Origin: Microbacterium salsuginis
Lineage (GTDB): Bacteria > Actinomycetota > Actinomycetes > Actinomycetales > Microbacteriaceae
Reading direction: 5' to 3'
DNA length: 64,000 nucleotides
Assembly (NCBI RefSeq): GCF_012524205.1
Contig: NZ_JABACI010000004.1
Span: forward strand, 848,296 to 912,295
A program made the translations under genes and the position numbers. Within the stretch, counting starts at the first letter, position 1, and each line of letters opens with the position of its first letter. Below the pieces are notes generated by a model. It ran no database searches and was not told the origin of the DNA. It saw nothing but the letters and a program-made list of their open reading frames with translations. Below are positions 9,422 through 17,758 of this stretch, piece after piece.

Positions 9422-10057
9422 ATGAGCGAAAAGGTTCTGCGGGTCGGTATCGGCGGGCCCGTCGGCTCGGGCAAGACGGCGCTCACCGAAGCCCTCGTTC
9501 CCATCTTCCTGGCGGCGGGCCGGACGCCCGGCGTCATCACGAACGACATCTACACCCAGGAGGACGCGCAGCACGTACGGCGCGAGCTCGCCGGCATCCT
9601 GGATCCGGAACGCGTCGTGGGCGTCGAGACAGGTGCCTGCCCGCACACCGCCGTGCGGGACGACCCCACCATGAACCTGGCGGCGGGTGAGGAGATGCTC
9701 GAGCGGTTCCCCGACATCGACACGCTGATCTACGAGTCCGGCGGCGACAACCTCACGCTCACCTTCTCTCCGGCGCTCGCGGACGTGTTCGTCTTCGTGC
9801 TCGACACCTCGGAGGGAGAGAAGATGCCGCGCAAGCGCGGTCCCGGCATCACCGAGAGCGACATCCTCGTCATCAACAAGATCGACATCGCGCAGTACGT
9901 GCGCACCGACCTCGGGGTCATGGAGCGCGACGCGCATCTGGTGCGCGGCGGCAAGCCGGTCGTGCTCACGAATTCGCTCGACGGCACGGGCGTGCACGAG
10001 CTGTTCGACACGATCATGGCGGTGTGGCACGCGTCGAAGGGTGAGCTGGTCGCGTGA
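9422..10057 (+). CDS. ureG: urease accessory GTPase UreG
   Basis: A 211-residue SIMIBI-class GTPase. The P-loop GGPVGSGKT is at residues 11-19. The nickel-binding CPH motif is at residues 73-75, and a base-recognition INKIDIA motif is in the C-terminal half. It hydrolyses GTP to release nickel into the UreD/UreF/apo-urease complex. There is no His-rich N-terminal extension, unlike some UreG proteins, so metal storage would have to be done by another protein. A good GAGAGGAAG ribosome-binding region precedes the ATG. Its stop overlaps the ureD start by 4 bases. Confidence 0.97.
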   Translation: MSEKVLRVGIGGPVGSGKTALTEALVPIFLAAGRTPGVITNDIYTQEDAQHVRRELAGILDPERVVGVETGACPHTAVRDDPTMNLAAGEEMLERFPDIDTLIYESGGDNLTLTFSPALADVFVFVLDTSEGEKMPRKRGPGITESDILVINKIDIAQYVRTDLGVMERDAHLVRGGKPVVLTNSLDGTGVHELFDTIMAVWHASKGELVA

Positions 10058-11085
10058 GCGCGGTCGCGCCGGTGCTGACGGCGTCGGATGCCGGCGTCAC
10101 GGTCGCGCCTGCGCTGTACGGCGGTCCTCGGCTGCAGCCGGCCCATTTCGAGCCGGCGCATGTGCCGTCGGAGGTGGCGCGGTACGGCACCGAAGCGCAC
10201 ACCCTGCCGGTGGGCAGTCCCGGCAAGGTCGGCGTCCTCGAGCTGGAGTTCGCCCTGCGCGGCGCAGGCGACGCACGTCGCACCGAACTCGTGCACCACT
10301 TTCAGAAGTCGCCGCTGCAGATCATGCAGCCGCTGTACTACAACGCAGCCCGGCCCGACATGCCGTACACCTACCTGATGACGGCGGGCGGTGGCATCCT
10401 CCATAACGATCGCCACCGCACCGACCTCGTCTTCGGGCCCGGCACGTCGGCCCACGTGACGACGCAGGCGCACACCAAGGTGTACCGGATGGAAGCGGGC
10501 TACGCGACATCGCTGGTGAATCTGGAGGTCGGCGACGGCGCGTACGTCGAGTACCTGCCCGACCCGCTCATCCCCTACGTCGATGCCCGCTTCTACCAGC
10601 GCACGGCCGCGACCGTCCATCCGGACGCGACCCTGATCGTAGGAGAGACCATCTATGCGGGCCGGCTCAGCCGGGGCGAGCGCCACGCGTACGCGGTGCT
10701 CGCGAGCGACCTCGAGGTGACCCGGCCCGGTCCCGGGGCCCTGCCGGTCGCGTTCGACCGCGTGCGTCTCGTGCCACGCGACGGGCGGGTCGGCGGGCCC
10801 GCCGTGCTGGGAGGCCGGGATGTCGTCTCGAGCCTGTACGTGGTCACGCCGCGCGTGCCGGCTCGAGAGGTCGCCGACGCCCTGCACGACGCCGTCGGCG
10901 CGGTGCTCGCCGATTCGCCGGATCAGGCGGCGCGCGCGGGAGTCAGCGTGCTGCCGCACGACGCCGGGGCGTGGCTGCGGTTCGTCGGCGACGACACCGT
11001 GACCTCCGCGGCGGTCTCGACGGCGGCGGCCGCGGCGATGCACGAGCTGATCACGGGATCGCCGGCGCCGGCGATCCGCAAGTGA
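10054..11085 (+). CDS. ureD: urease accessory protein UreD/UreH
   Basis: A 343-residue UreD-type protein recognised from the QIMQPLYYN and YTYLMTAGGGILHNDRH stretches (about residues 88-125) and ARFYQRTAATVHPDATLIVGE region. UreD binds apo-urease and provides the path for nickel from UreG. It is somewhat longer than typical UreD (about 270-300), with an added N-terminal segment. The GTG start overlaps the ureG stop by 4 bases. Gene order ureABC-F-G-D without ureE is known from mycobacteria and other actinobacteria. Confidence 0.92.
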   Translation: MSAVAPVLTASDAGVTVAPALYGGPRLQPAHFEPAHVPSEVARYGTEAHTLPVGSPGKVGVLELEFALRGAGDARRTELVHHFQKSPLQIMQPLYYNAARPDMPYTYLMTAGGGILHNDRHRTDLVFGPGTSAHVTTQAHTKVYRMEAGYATSLVNLEVGDGAYVEYLPDPLIPYVDARFYQRTAATVHPDATLIVGETIYAGRLSRGERHAYAVLASDLEVTRPGPGALPVAFDRVRLVPRDGRVGGPAVLGGRDVVSSLYVVTPRVPAREVADALHDAVGAVLADSPDQAARAGVSVLPHDAGAWLRFVGDDTVTSAAVSTAAAAAMHELITGSPAPAIRK

Positions 11086-11104
11086 GCCGGAAGGGGACCG
11101 TGGG

Positions 11105-12022
11105 ATGAGCACCGTCGCACTCGGGACCGGACGTACCTGGGCGTTCGGCCTGGTACGCGGGTCGTCGCAGATCTACTTCCAGCAGAACCTCGTGAGCGGA
11201 CTGCTCGTGCTCGCGGCCTTCTTCGTCGCCGATTGGCGGATGGGACTGCTGGCCCTGCTCGGTGCGATCGGCGGCATGCTCGGCGGCCGCGCGGTCGGCT
11301 ACCGTCGTGGCGACATCTCCACCGGCATGCAGTCCTTCTGCGGCACGCTCGTCGGAGCCGCGGTGTTCGCCGCACTCGGCGGCGACGCGTGGTGGTCGTA
11401 CGTGCTCGCCTTCGCCGGCGGCCTCGCCACCGGGCCGGTGACGCGGCTCGTCGACGTGCTGTTCACCCGCACACCCCTCAAGCGATACCGCCTGCCCTAC
11501 ACGACGGCTCCGTTCGTGATCGTCGCGACGGTGATCTCGCTGACCACGACCGCACTCGCGGCGCCGGCTGCGGCATCCGATCTTCCTGATGATCCGGTGC
11601 CGGCGTTCCTGCTGTCGATCCTCACGAACGTGTCGCAGGTGGTGCTCATCGACGATCCGCTCTGCGGGGCGCTGATCCTCGTGGCGCTGTTCGTCGCCGG
11701 CTGGCGCGTGGGACTCGCGGCCCTGATGGGCAGCGTGGTCGGCTCGTTCGTCGCCGTGGCGCTGGGCGAGCCGTGGAGCGAGATCGCCAACGGCCTGGCG
11801 AACTACTCCGGAGTGCTCACGGCGATCGCGCTGTCGGTGACGTTCCTGAAGAGCTCGACCGCGTCCTGGCTCTATGCGCTGCCGTGGGTCGCGGTGACCG
11901 CGCTGGTGACGCTGTTCATGCACCGCGCGGGACTCGTGACGTACACGTGGCCGTACATCCTCACGACGTGGGTCGCCCTCGTCGTCGCGTCCTACATCCG
12001 GGGATTGACCCGACCCGACTGA
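11105..12022 (+). CDS. urea transporter, UT family
   Basis: A 305-residue polytopic membrane protein with about ten hydrophobic segments. It shows the UT-family pattern of an internal duplication, seen in the SGLLVLAAFFVADWRMG (residues about 34-50) and GALILVALFVAGWRVG (about 188-203) repeats. It should let urea enter the cell for the urease encoded directly upstream. The ATG at 11105 follows the ureD stop by 19 bases. Its last 31 bases overlap the 3' end of the convergent ATPase gene, so no separate terminator lies between the two operons. Confidence 0.92.
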   Translation: MSTVALGTGRTWAFGLVRGSSQIYFQQNLVSGLLVLAAFFVADWRMGLLALLGAIGGMLGGRAVGYRRGDISTGMQSFCGTLVGAAVFAALGGDAWWSYVLAFAGGLATGPVTRLVDVLFTRTPLKRYRLPYTTAPFVIVATVISLTTTALAAPAAASDLPDDPVPAFLLSILTNVSQVVLIDDPLCGALILVALFVAGWRVGLAALMGSVVGSFVAVALGEPWSEIANGLANYSGVLTAIALSVTFLKSSTASWLYALPWVAVTALVTLFMHRAGLVTYTWPYILTTWVALVVASYIRGLTRPD

Positions 12023-12900
12023 TCGGGCGCCGGGATGCCGGTGTGCTCGTGGGCCTCGGTGTGCTCGTGGGACTCGGTGTGGTCGTGGGTCTCAGTGTGA
12101 TCGTCGGTCTCGGTGTGATCGTGGGCGAGCGGCACGCCGTGGGAGGGGGCTCGGAACAGCAGCTGCAGCCGTCCGTCGCCGGCGCGCACGGCGTCGACGC
12201 GGATGCCGTAGACCGGCTCGAGCACCGCCGCGTCGAGCACCGCTTCGGCGTCACCTGCGGCGACGACCCGCCCGCGGTCGAGCAGCACCAGACGATCGCA
12301 GTACCGCGCGGCGAGGTTGAGGTCGTGCAGCACGACGATCGTCGTCACGGCCAGTTCGCGCACGAGCCCGAGGATCTCGTGCTGAAAGTGGATGTCGAGG
12401 TGATTCGTGGGCTCGTCCATCAACAGGTGCGTCGCCTGCTGGGCCAGCGCCCGCGCGATGAGCACCCGCTGCCGCTCGCCGCCGGACAGGTCACCGAGGT
12501 CGCGGTCGGCCAGGTGCTCGGCCCCCACGCGTCGCAGGGCGTCGGCGGCGATGTCGACGTCGGCCGCGGATTGGCGCTGCAGCGCACCCTGATGCGGCGA
12601 TCGCCCGAGCAGCACGGTGTCCGCCACGGTGAGGGGCAGCTCGCCGTGGGCTTCCTGGGTCACCACCGCGACCGTGCGGGCCAGAGCGCGCGGCGAGTAG
12701 GCGCCGACCCTTGCACCGTCCACGGTGATGTCGCCCCGGTCGGGGGTGAGCGCGCGGTAGAGAGTGCGCAACAGCGTGGTCTTGCCGCTCCCGTTCGGCC
12801 CGATCAGGCCGACGACCTCGCCCTCCGCGGCCGCCAGTGCGACGTCGCGTAGGACGGCGGTGCCATCGTAGGCGTGGCTCACGCCCTCGGCCGAGATCAT
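11992..12900 (-). CDS. ABC importer ATPase (FecE/HmuV type) with His-rich repeat tail
   Basis: A 302-residue nucleotide-binding subunit of a FecBCD-type importer. The Walker A GPNGSGKT is at residues 34-41, followed by the signature LSGGERQRV and the Walker B HLLMDEP. From residue 260 the normal end is replaced by five imperfect hexapeptide repeats of the type H-D/E-H-T-E-T/S/A, rich in His, Asp, Glu and Thr, which could bind divalent metal. The start ATG overlaps the stop of the binding-protein gene by 4 bases. Convergence with the urease operon suggests nickel rather than ferric siderophore as cargo, but a siderophore, heme or cobalamin importer cannot be excluded. Confidence 0.9.
   Translation of the reverse strand: MISAEGVSHAYDGTAVLRDVALAAAEGEVVGLIGPNGSGKTTLLRTLYRALTPDRGDITVDGARVGAYSPRALARTVAVVTQEAHGELPLTVADTVLLGRSPHQGALQRQSAADVDIAADALRRVGAEHLADRDLGDLSGGERQRVLIARALAQQATHLLMDEPTNHLDIHFQHEILGLVRELAVTTIVVLHDLNLAARYCDRLVLLDRGRVVAAGDAEAVLDAAVLEPVYGIRVDAVRAGDGRLQLLFRAPSHGVPLAHDHTETDDHTETHDHTESHEHTEAHEHTGIPAPDQSGRVNPRM
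12041..12129 (-). repeat. 18-bp tandem repeat, about 4.9 copies, coding for a His-rich tail
   Basis: Five consecutive 18-base units begin at 12041, 12059, 12077, 12095 and 12113. Each begins GTGT on the plus strand, and the units differ at only a few positions. Read on the minus strand they give the H-x-H-T-E-x hexapeptides of the ATPase tail. Unit length is a multiple of three, so copy-number change would lengthen or shorten the tail without a frameshift. Confidence 0.85.
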
Positions 12901-13889
12901 GAGCCGAACCGTTCCACGATGAGCTCGAGCCCGGTGACCGACAGCGGTGTGGGCGGCTCGGTGAAGTTGAACAGCTGCGGCAGCACGTCGCCGTCGCGGA
13001 GTGCCCGCAGCGCCTCGCTCCCCGGCAGGCTCGCGATCGCGGCGGCCACGCCGTCCTCGTCGCCCTGGTGGAGGAGGACGAGCACGTCGGGGTCCCGCGC
13101 GATGAGCTCCTCGACGCTCACCTCGAACACGCGCTCCGCCGTGTCGGAGAACACGTTCTCGAACCCCGCCGCGGTCAGCTGCGGCTGGGCCATCGATCCC
13201 CGCCCGTAGGCGTAGAGCGGACCGCCGCCCACCGAGGGATAGAGCACCGCCGCCGAGCGGGGCGCGGCATCCGCCGTCTCGGCCTCCACCGCGGCGACGC
13301 GAGCCTGCAGCTCACGCACCACAGACTCGGCCTCGTCCGACCGGTCGAAGATCCGGCCGTACATCCGCACCTGGTCGTACAGCGTGTCGAACGACGCGTC
13401 GCCGACGCCTGACGGGCAGTACACCGGATGGATGAGCGCATTCACCCCGCTGTCGCGGAGGGCCTCGCGCGTCACGCCCTCGGGCAGGCCCAGTGCGAGG
13501 TCGGGTTCGTGGGCGAGGACCACTTCGCTGGACATCGTGAGGTGTCCCGAGGTGTCGATGTCGTCCGAGAGGGAGTCGATCGCGTCGATGCGGGCGGTGA
13601 GGTCCTCGTCGTAATAGCCGCTCGGGAACGACCCCGCGCGGGCGACCACGCGGTCGAGCACGCCGAGCCCGTCGAGGATCGTGACCGGTGCGCTCTCGAG
13701 CAGGATCACGCGCTCGGGAGCAGCGTCGAAGACCACGTCCTCGCCGCAGTTGGTCACGGTGAGGGGGTAGCGGGTACCGCCGCCCGGCGCGGCGTCGTCT
13801 GCCCGTGGCGACGATGTCTGCGCGCACCCGGCGAGGGTGACGACGATCAGCGTGAGGGCGGCGGCGAGCAGGCGACGGGGGCGTTGCAC
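12897..13889 (-). CDS. FecB-type periplasmic-binding lipoprotein
   Basis: A 330-residue extracytoplasmic binding protein. The signal peptide ends in the lipobox LAGC with the lipidated Cys22. The mature part starts with the family-typical YPLTVTNCGEDVVF strand and has the two-lobe class III binding-protein layout. The open frame runs on to 14921, but a GTG at 13889 with a GAGGAG ribosome-binding site 4 bases upstream is clearly the start. It captures the metal or metallophore for the FecCD permease upstream. Ligand identity is not visible; nickel, cobalt or ferric complexes are candidates. Confidence 0.9.
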   Translation of the reverse strand: MQRPRRLLAAALTLIVVTLAGCAQTSSPRADDAAPGGGTRYPLTVTNCGEDVVFDAAPERVILLESAPVTILDGLGVLDRVVARAGSFPSGYYDEDLTARIDAIDSLSDDIDTSGHLTMSSEVVLAHEPDLALGLPEGVTREALRDSGVNALIHPVYCPSGVGDASFDTLYDQVRMYGRIFDRSDEAESVVRELQARVAAVEAETADAAPRSAAVLYPSVGGGPLYAYGRGSMAQPQLTAAGFENVFSDTAERVFEVSVEELIARDPDVLVLLHQGDEDGVAAAIASLPGSEALRALRDGDVLPQLFNFTEPPTPLSVTGLELIVERFGS

Positions 13890-13906
13890 GATTCTCCTCG
13901 GACGGT

Positions 13907-15004
13907 TCAGCGTCGTCGCGCGTACATGCGGCGGACGAGGACGAGCAGGAAGGGAGCGCCGACGATGGCGGTGAGGATGCCGATGGGCAGCTCGCGCGGC
14001 TGCATGACAGTGCGGGCGAGGGCATCCGCCCACACCAGGAACAGCGATCCGAGGAGCGCCGTGACCGGCAGCATCCGGGAGTGCACCGAGCCGACGAGCC
14101 GTCGCGCGAGGTGCGGGACGACGAGGCCGACGAACCCGATCGCTCCCGCCGCCGCGACCACGGCGCCGGTGCACAGCGAGACCATCACGAGCAGGACCAC
14201 CCGGGTGCGGTCGGGCGCCACGCCCAGCGTGAGGGCCGTCTCGTCGCCCGCCGCGATCGCGTCCAGCCGGCGTCCCGTCACGAGGAGCGCCCCGAGGGTC
14301 ACGGCCACGACGACCAGCACCACGACCAGGACGGCATCCCATCGGGCCAGGGCGAGAGAGCCCAGGAGCCAGAACATCACCGATCGCGAGCCCTCGGCCG
14401 AGTCCGACGCGAAGATGAGGAAGCTCGTCGCGGCTGACAAGGCGTAGCCCACCGCGACGCCCGCGAGCATGAGGCGGATCGAGGTCACGCCGCCGCCGGT
14501 GCGCGCGATGAAGTACACCAGGAGTGAGGCGGCGAGCGCTCCGAGGAACGCGCTCGCCGGCAGTGCGTACTCGCCGAGCACGGCACCGAAGCCGAAGAGG
14601 ATCGCCCCCGCGGCGCCCGTCGACGCACCGCCCGAGATGCCGAGGACGTACGGGTCGGCGAGCATGTTGCGCACCATCGCCTGCAGCGCGGCGCCGCACA
14701 GTGCCAGGCCCGCACCGACGGCGATGCCCAGCAGCACGCGCGGCACGCGGACATTCCAGACGATCGCCTCCTCGGCGGACGTCCATGCCTGCTCGGCGGG
14801 GAAGCCGAACACGTGGTGGCTGACGATGGGCACGATCGCCCCCGGGGCGATCGGCACCGGGCCGATCCCGATCGCGAGAACGGCCGAGGCGATGAGGGCG
14901 ATCGCGAGGCCGGCGGTCCACAGCGTCGTCCGGGTGCGCGTACCGCGTGCGGCTCTCGCGAGGGTCATGTGCTCGCGCGGCGCGACCTCGACGATCGTCC
15001 TCAC
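13907..15004 (-). CDS. FecCD-type ABC permease
   Basis: A 365-residue permease with about ten membrane segments. It has the FecCD hallmarks RVPRVLLGIAVGAGLALCG and NMLADPYVLGISGGAS near residues 85-130 and a cytoplasmic loop that contacts the ATPase. The GTG at 15004 has a GGGGAG ribosome-binding site 5 bases upstream, which supports it over the internal ATG at 14968. It is first of three genes (permease, binding protein, ATPase) transcribed toward the urease operon. One permease gene suggests a homodimeric channel. Confidence 0.92.
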   Translation of the reverse strand: MRTIVEVAPREHMTLARAARGTRTRTTLWTAGLAIALIASAVLAIGIGPVPIAPGAIVPIVSHHVFGFPAEQAWTSAEEAIVWNVRVPRVLLGIAVGAGLALCGAALQAMVRNMLADPYVLGISGGASTGAAGAILFGFGAVLGEYALPASAFLGALAASLLVYFIARTGGGVTSIRLMLAGVAVGYALSAATSFLIFASDSAEGSRSVMFWLLGSLALARWDAVLVVVLVVVAVTLGALLVTGRRLDAIAAGDETALTLGVAPDRTRVVLLVMVSLCTGAVVAAAGAIGFVGLVVPHLARRLVGSVHSRMLPVTALLGSLFLVWADALARTVMQPRELPIGILTAIVGAPFLLVLVRRMYARRR

Positions 15005-15087
15005 GGCTGCTCCCCCCGGCTCGGTCCGCGGTAGGTGCGACGGTATCGCATCCCGACGACTCGGGGGGAGTCAGGCGCCTTTCCTGC

Positions 15088-16239
15088 TCACGCGGCTCGG
15101 GTCAGGGCGGCGTTCACGGCGGCGGCCGAGTACTCGCGATCGACGACGAGAGCCGCCAGGCCGACCGTCGCCGCCCGCGGGCCGAGCGTCGACACGCTGA
15201 CGGTCAGATGCCGGGTCGCGCGCGGCAGTGAGCGGGGGTACAGCGATTCGCGCACGCCCGCCAGCAGCGGCGCCGAGGCGAGCATCCCGCCGAGCACGAC
15301 ATCGGCGGGGTTCAGCAGCGAGACGACCGTCGCGACGACCTCGCCGATCACTCGCCCAGCCGCCTGTGTCAGGCGGGCGGCATCGGGGTCGCCTCCGGCG
15401 AGGTACCGCCCGACATCCGATGCCGAGCTCGCGGGCTTTCCGAGGTCGGTGAGGGCTCGGGCGACGGCTCGGCCGGACGCTGCCGCGGCGAGGCATCCGT
15501 GCGCTCCGCACTGGCACACGAGGTGGTCGTACCCCGCGATCTTCACGTGGCCGATGTCGCCCGCGCCGCCGTCGGTTCCGCTGTAGACCTGCCCGTTGAG
15601 CACGATCCCCGTCCCGATGCCGGACGAGACCTTGATGAAGCACAGCGACCGGGAGTCGGGGTGCGCCCTGCGCTGCTCGCCGAGCGCGGCGGCGTCGGCG
15701 TCGTTGGCGACGAGCACCGGCACCCCCAGCGCGTCGCCGAGGTGATCCGAGATCGGATAGGCATCCCAGCCCGGCATGATCGGCGGCTGGCTGGGGCGTT
15801 CGGTCTCGGGGTCGATGGGTCCGGGCACGCTGATGCCGACCGCCGCGATGCGGTCGATGCGTGGAGTGTCGTCCCGCAGCTCACGTGCCGCGGCGGCGAT
15901 CGCGTCGAGCGTGTGGTCCGGCCCGTCGGCCACGGCCACGTCGATGCGCTGCTCGGTGAGGACGCGGCCGGCGAGATCGGTGAGCGACACGGTGGTGTGG
16001 GTGGTGTCGACGGATGCCGTGATCACAGCCGCGTGCGAGGGATTGAACTCCAGGCGACGAGACGGCCGTCCACCTGTCACCCGGTCGGCGCCCGTCTCGA
16101 CGATGAGCCCCGCGTCCAACAGCGCGTCGATGCGGCCGGCTACCGTCATCCGCGACAGTCCGGTGAGCTCGAGCACCTCGCCGCGGGTGAGCGCGCCGTG
16201 CTCGCGGATCAGTTCCAGAACATCGCCGGATCCTGGCAT
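15088..16239 (-). CDS. ROK-family transcriptional repressor
   Basis: A 383-residue NagC/XylR-type regulator. Residues about 15-45 form a winged helix-turn-helix (LTRGEVLELTGLSRMTV). The rest is a ROK sugar-kinase-like domain with the zinc motif CQCGAHGC at residues 242-249. It is divergent from the sugar ABC/phosphorylase operon starting at 16370. It probably represses that operon and itself until a sugar or sugar phosphate binds. The 130-base gap carries a strong promoter overlapped by inverted repeats. The ATG at 16239 is directly before the HTH. Confidence 0.92.
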   Translation of the reverse strand: MPGSGDVLELIREHGALTRGEVLELTGLSRMTVAGRIDALLDAGLIVETGADRVTGGRPSRRLEFNPSHAAVITASVDTTHTTVSLTDLAGRVLTEQRIDVAVADGPDHTLDAIAAAARELRDDTPRIDRIAAVGISVPGPIDPETERPSQPPIMPGWDAYPISDHLGDALGVPVLVANDADAAALGEQRRAHPDSRSLCFIKVSSGIGTGIVLNGQVYSGTDGGAGDIGHVKIAGYDHLVCQCGAHGCLAAAASGRAVARALTDLGKPASSASDVGRYLAGGDPDAARLTQAAGRVIGEVVATVVSLLNPADVVLGGMLASAPLLAGVRESLYPRSLPRATRHLTVSVSTLGPRAATVGLAALVVDREYSAAAVNAALTRAA

Positions 16240-16265
16240 CGGGTGACTCCTGTCTCGCCGTTCGA

Positions 16266-16306
16266 GTCTAATTATGCTTGACAGTTAGACATAATGCATC
16301 TAATTT
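16266..16306 (+). promoter_or_regulatory. promoter with overlapping dyad operator for the sugar operon
   Basis: A perfect TTGACA -35 (16278-16283), 17-base spacer and TAATTT -10 (16301-16306) face the binding-protein gene. Two interlocked dyads cover the -35 and spacer: GTCTAA (16266-16271) with TTAGAC (16285-16290), and ATTATG (16271-16276) with CATAAT (16290-16295). The region is strikingly A/T-rich for this genome. It is the natural binding site for the adjacent ROK repressor. Confidence 0.75.
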
Positions 16307-16369
16307 CTGTACATATCCGGTCGCGGAACCGCGTCCGCAATCGCAAGATCAAGCGCAAGGAGGCGTACG

Positions 16370-17758
16370 GTGAAGATCCGTTCCACAGCAGTGACCATCA
16401 CGGCGGTCTGCGCGGCCGCGCTCGTGCTGACGGGCTGCACGGCCGGCGGTGACGGCGGGGATGACGCCGAAGGCATCACCTTCTGGCTGCAGGAGGACCT
16501 GCCCGACCGGGTGGCGGCGACGGAGGACATCGTCGCGGCATTCGAAGACGAGTCCGGCGTCGACGTCGAAGTCGTCTCTGTGGCAGAGGACCAGTTCGCC
16601 CAGCTCATCACGTCCGCCGCGGCAGCAGGAGACCTGCCCGATGTGATCGGCGGCATCTCACTGCCCCAGGTGCGCACGCTCTCGGCGAATGAGCTGGTCG
16701 ACACGGATGCCGTGGGGGCCGTGGTCGATGCGCTTGATGCATCCACCTTCTCGGAGCGGGCACTCGAGCTCACCGCGGACGGCGACGCGCAGTTGGCGGT
16801 GCCCAGCGAGTCGTGGCTGCAGATGCTGTTCTACCGCACGGACCTGTTCGAGGCCGCCGGGCTGGACGCCCCGGACAGCTACGACAAGATCCTCGAAGCG
16901 GCTCAGGCTCTCAATTCCCCCGAGCTGGCCGGCTTCGTCGGGGCGACGGCACCGGGCGATGCGTTCACCGAGCAGACCTTCGAGCAGGTCGCACTCGGCA
17001 ACGGCTGCGAGCTGGTCAACGAAGACGGCGAGATCGAGCTCGACTCCGCGCCGTGCGTCGAGGCGTTCGGCTTCTACGGCGACCTCACGAGCAACTACTC
17101 GGTTCCCGGTGCGCAGGATGTCGACACCACGCGCGCGACGTACTTCGCCGGCGACGCGGCGATGTTCATCTGGTCGAGCTTCGTCCTGGACGAGATGGCC
17201 GGCCTTCGCGAGGACGCCAAGCCGAACTGCCCCGAGTGCGCCGCCGACCCGGCCTTCCTGGCCGCGAACACCGGTGTCGTGACGTCGATCTCGGGGCCGG
17301 ACGGCGACAGCCCCGCGCAGTTCGGTGAGATCACCTCGTGGACCATCACCGACGGCGCCAACGTCGAGGACTCGCAGGCGTTCATCGAGTTCATGATGGG
17401 CGACGGATACGAGGACTGGATCGCGATCGCTCCCGAAGGCAAGGTGCCGGTGCGGTTCGGCACCGCGGACGAGCCGACGGTGTTCTCCGACGCATGGGCC
17501 ACGCTGCCTGCGGGCGTCGACACGAAGGCACCGCTGTCGGACTTCTATTCCGCCGAGGTGCTCGAGGCCGTGGCGGCCGGGCCCGAGGACATCGCGCGCT
17601 GGGCGATCCCGCAGGGGCAGGGCGACCTGCTCGGCGCACTCCAGGGCGAGCAGCCCGTCGCCACGGCGGTGAGCGAGGTGTCACAGGGTGCCGACGCCGA
17701 ACAGGCAGCTGCCGCCGCAGCCGAGGCGGCGCGATCGGTGCAGGAGTCGATCCAATGA
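16370..17758 (+). CDS. sugar ABC transporter substrate-binding lipoprotein
   Basis: A 462-residue family 1 extracellular solute-binding protein. The lipobox VLTGC places the lipidated Cys at residue 23, followed by a Gly/Asp-rich linker and the two-lobe binding fold. The GTG at 16370 has an AAGGAGG ribosome-binding site a few bases upstream. It is first in an operon with two permeases (4-base overlap), a dehydrogenase, a Gfo/Idh/MocA enzyme, a GH36 enzyme and a GH13_18 phosphorylase, so it probably binds an oligosaccharide or glucoside processed by those enzymes. No ATPase is encoded here; a shared MsiK-type ATPase elsewhere is usual in actinobacteria. Confidence 0.93.
   Translation: MKIRSTAVTITAVCAAALVLTGCTAGGDGGDDAEGITFWLQEDLPDRVAATEDIVAAFEDESGVDVEVVSVAEDQFAQLITSAAAAGDLPDVIGGISLPQVRTLSANELVDTDAVGAVVDALDASTFSERALELTADGDAQLAVPSESWLQMLFYRTDLFEAAGLDAPDSYDKILEAAQALNSPELAGFVGATAPGDAFTEQTFEQVALGNGCELVNEDGEIELDSAPCVEAFGFYGDLTSNYSVPGAQDVDTTRATYFAGDAAMFIWSSFVLDEMAGLREDAKPNCPECAADPAFLAANTGVVTSISGPDGDSPAQFGEITSWTITDGANVEDSQAFIEFMMGDGYEDWIAIAPEGKVPVRFGTADEPTVFSDAWATLPAGVDTKAPLSDFYSAEVLEAVAAGPEDIARWAIPQGQGDLLGALQGEQPVATAVSEVSQGADAEQAAAAAAEAARSVQESIQ

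Noticed and set aside
12041..12129. Regular 18-bp repeats considered as a CRISPR-like array
   Set aside because: There are no spacers. The units are contiguous and read as coding repeats of an ATPase tail.
13890..14921. Upstream extension of the binding-protein frame
   Set aside because: It overlaps the permease gene in another frame. A GTG with a good ribosome-binding site and lipoprotein signal at 13889 is the start.
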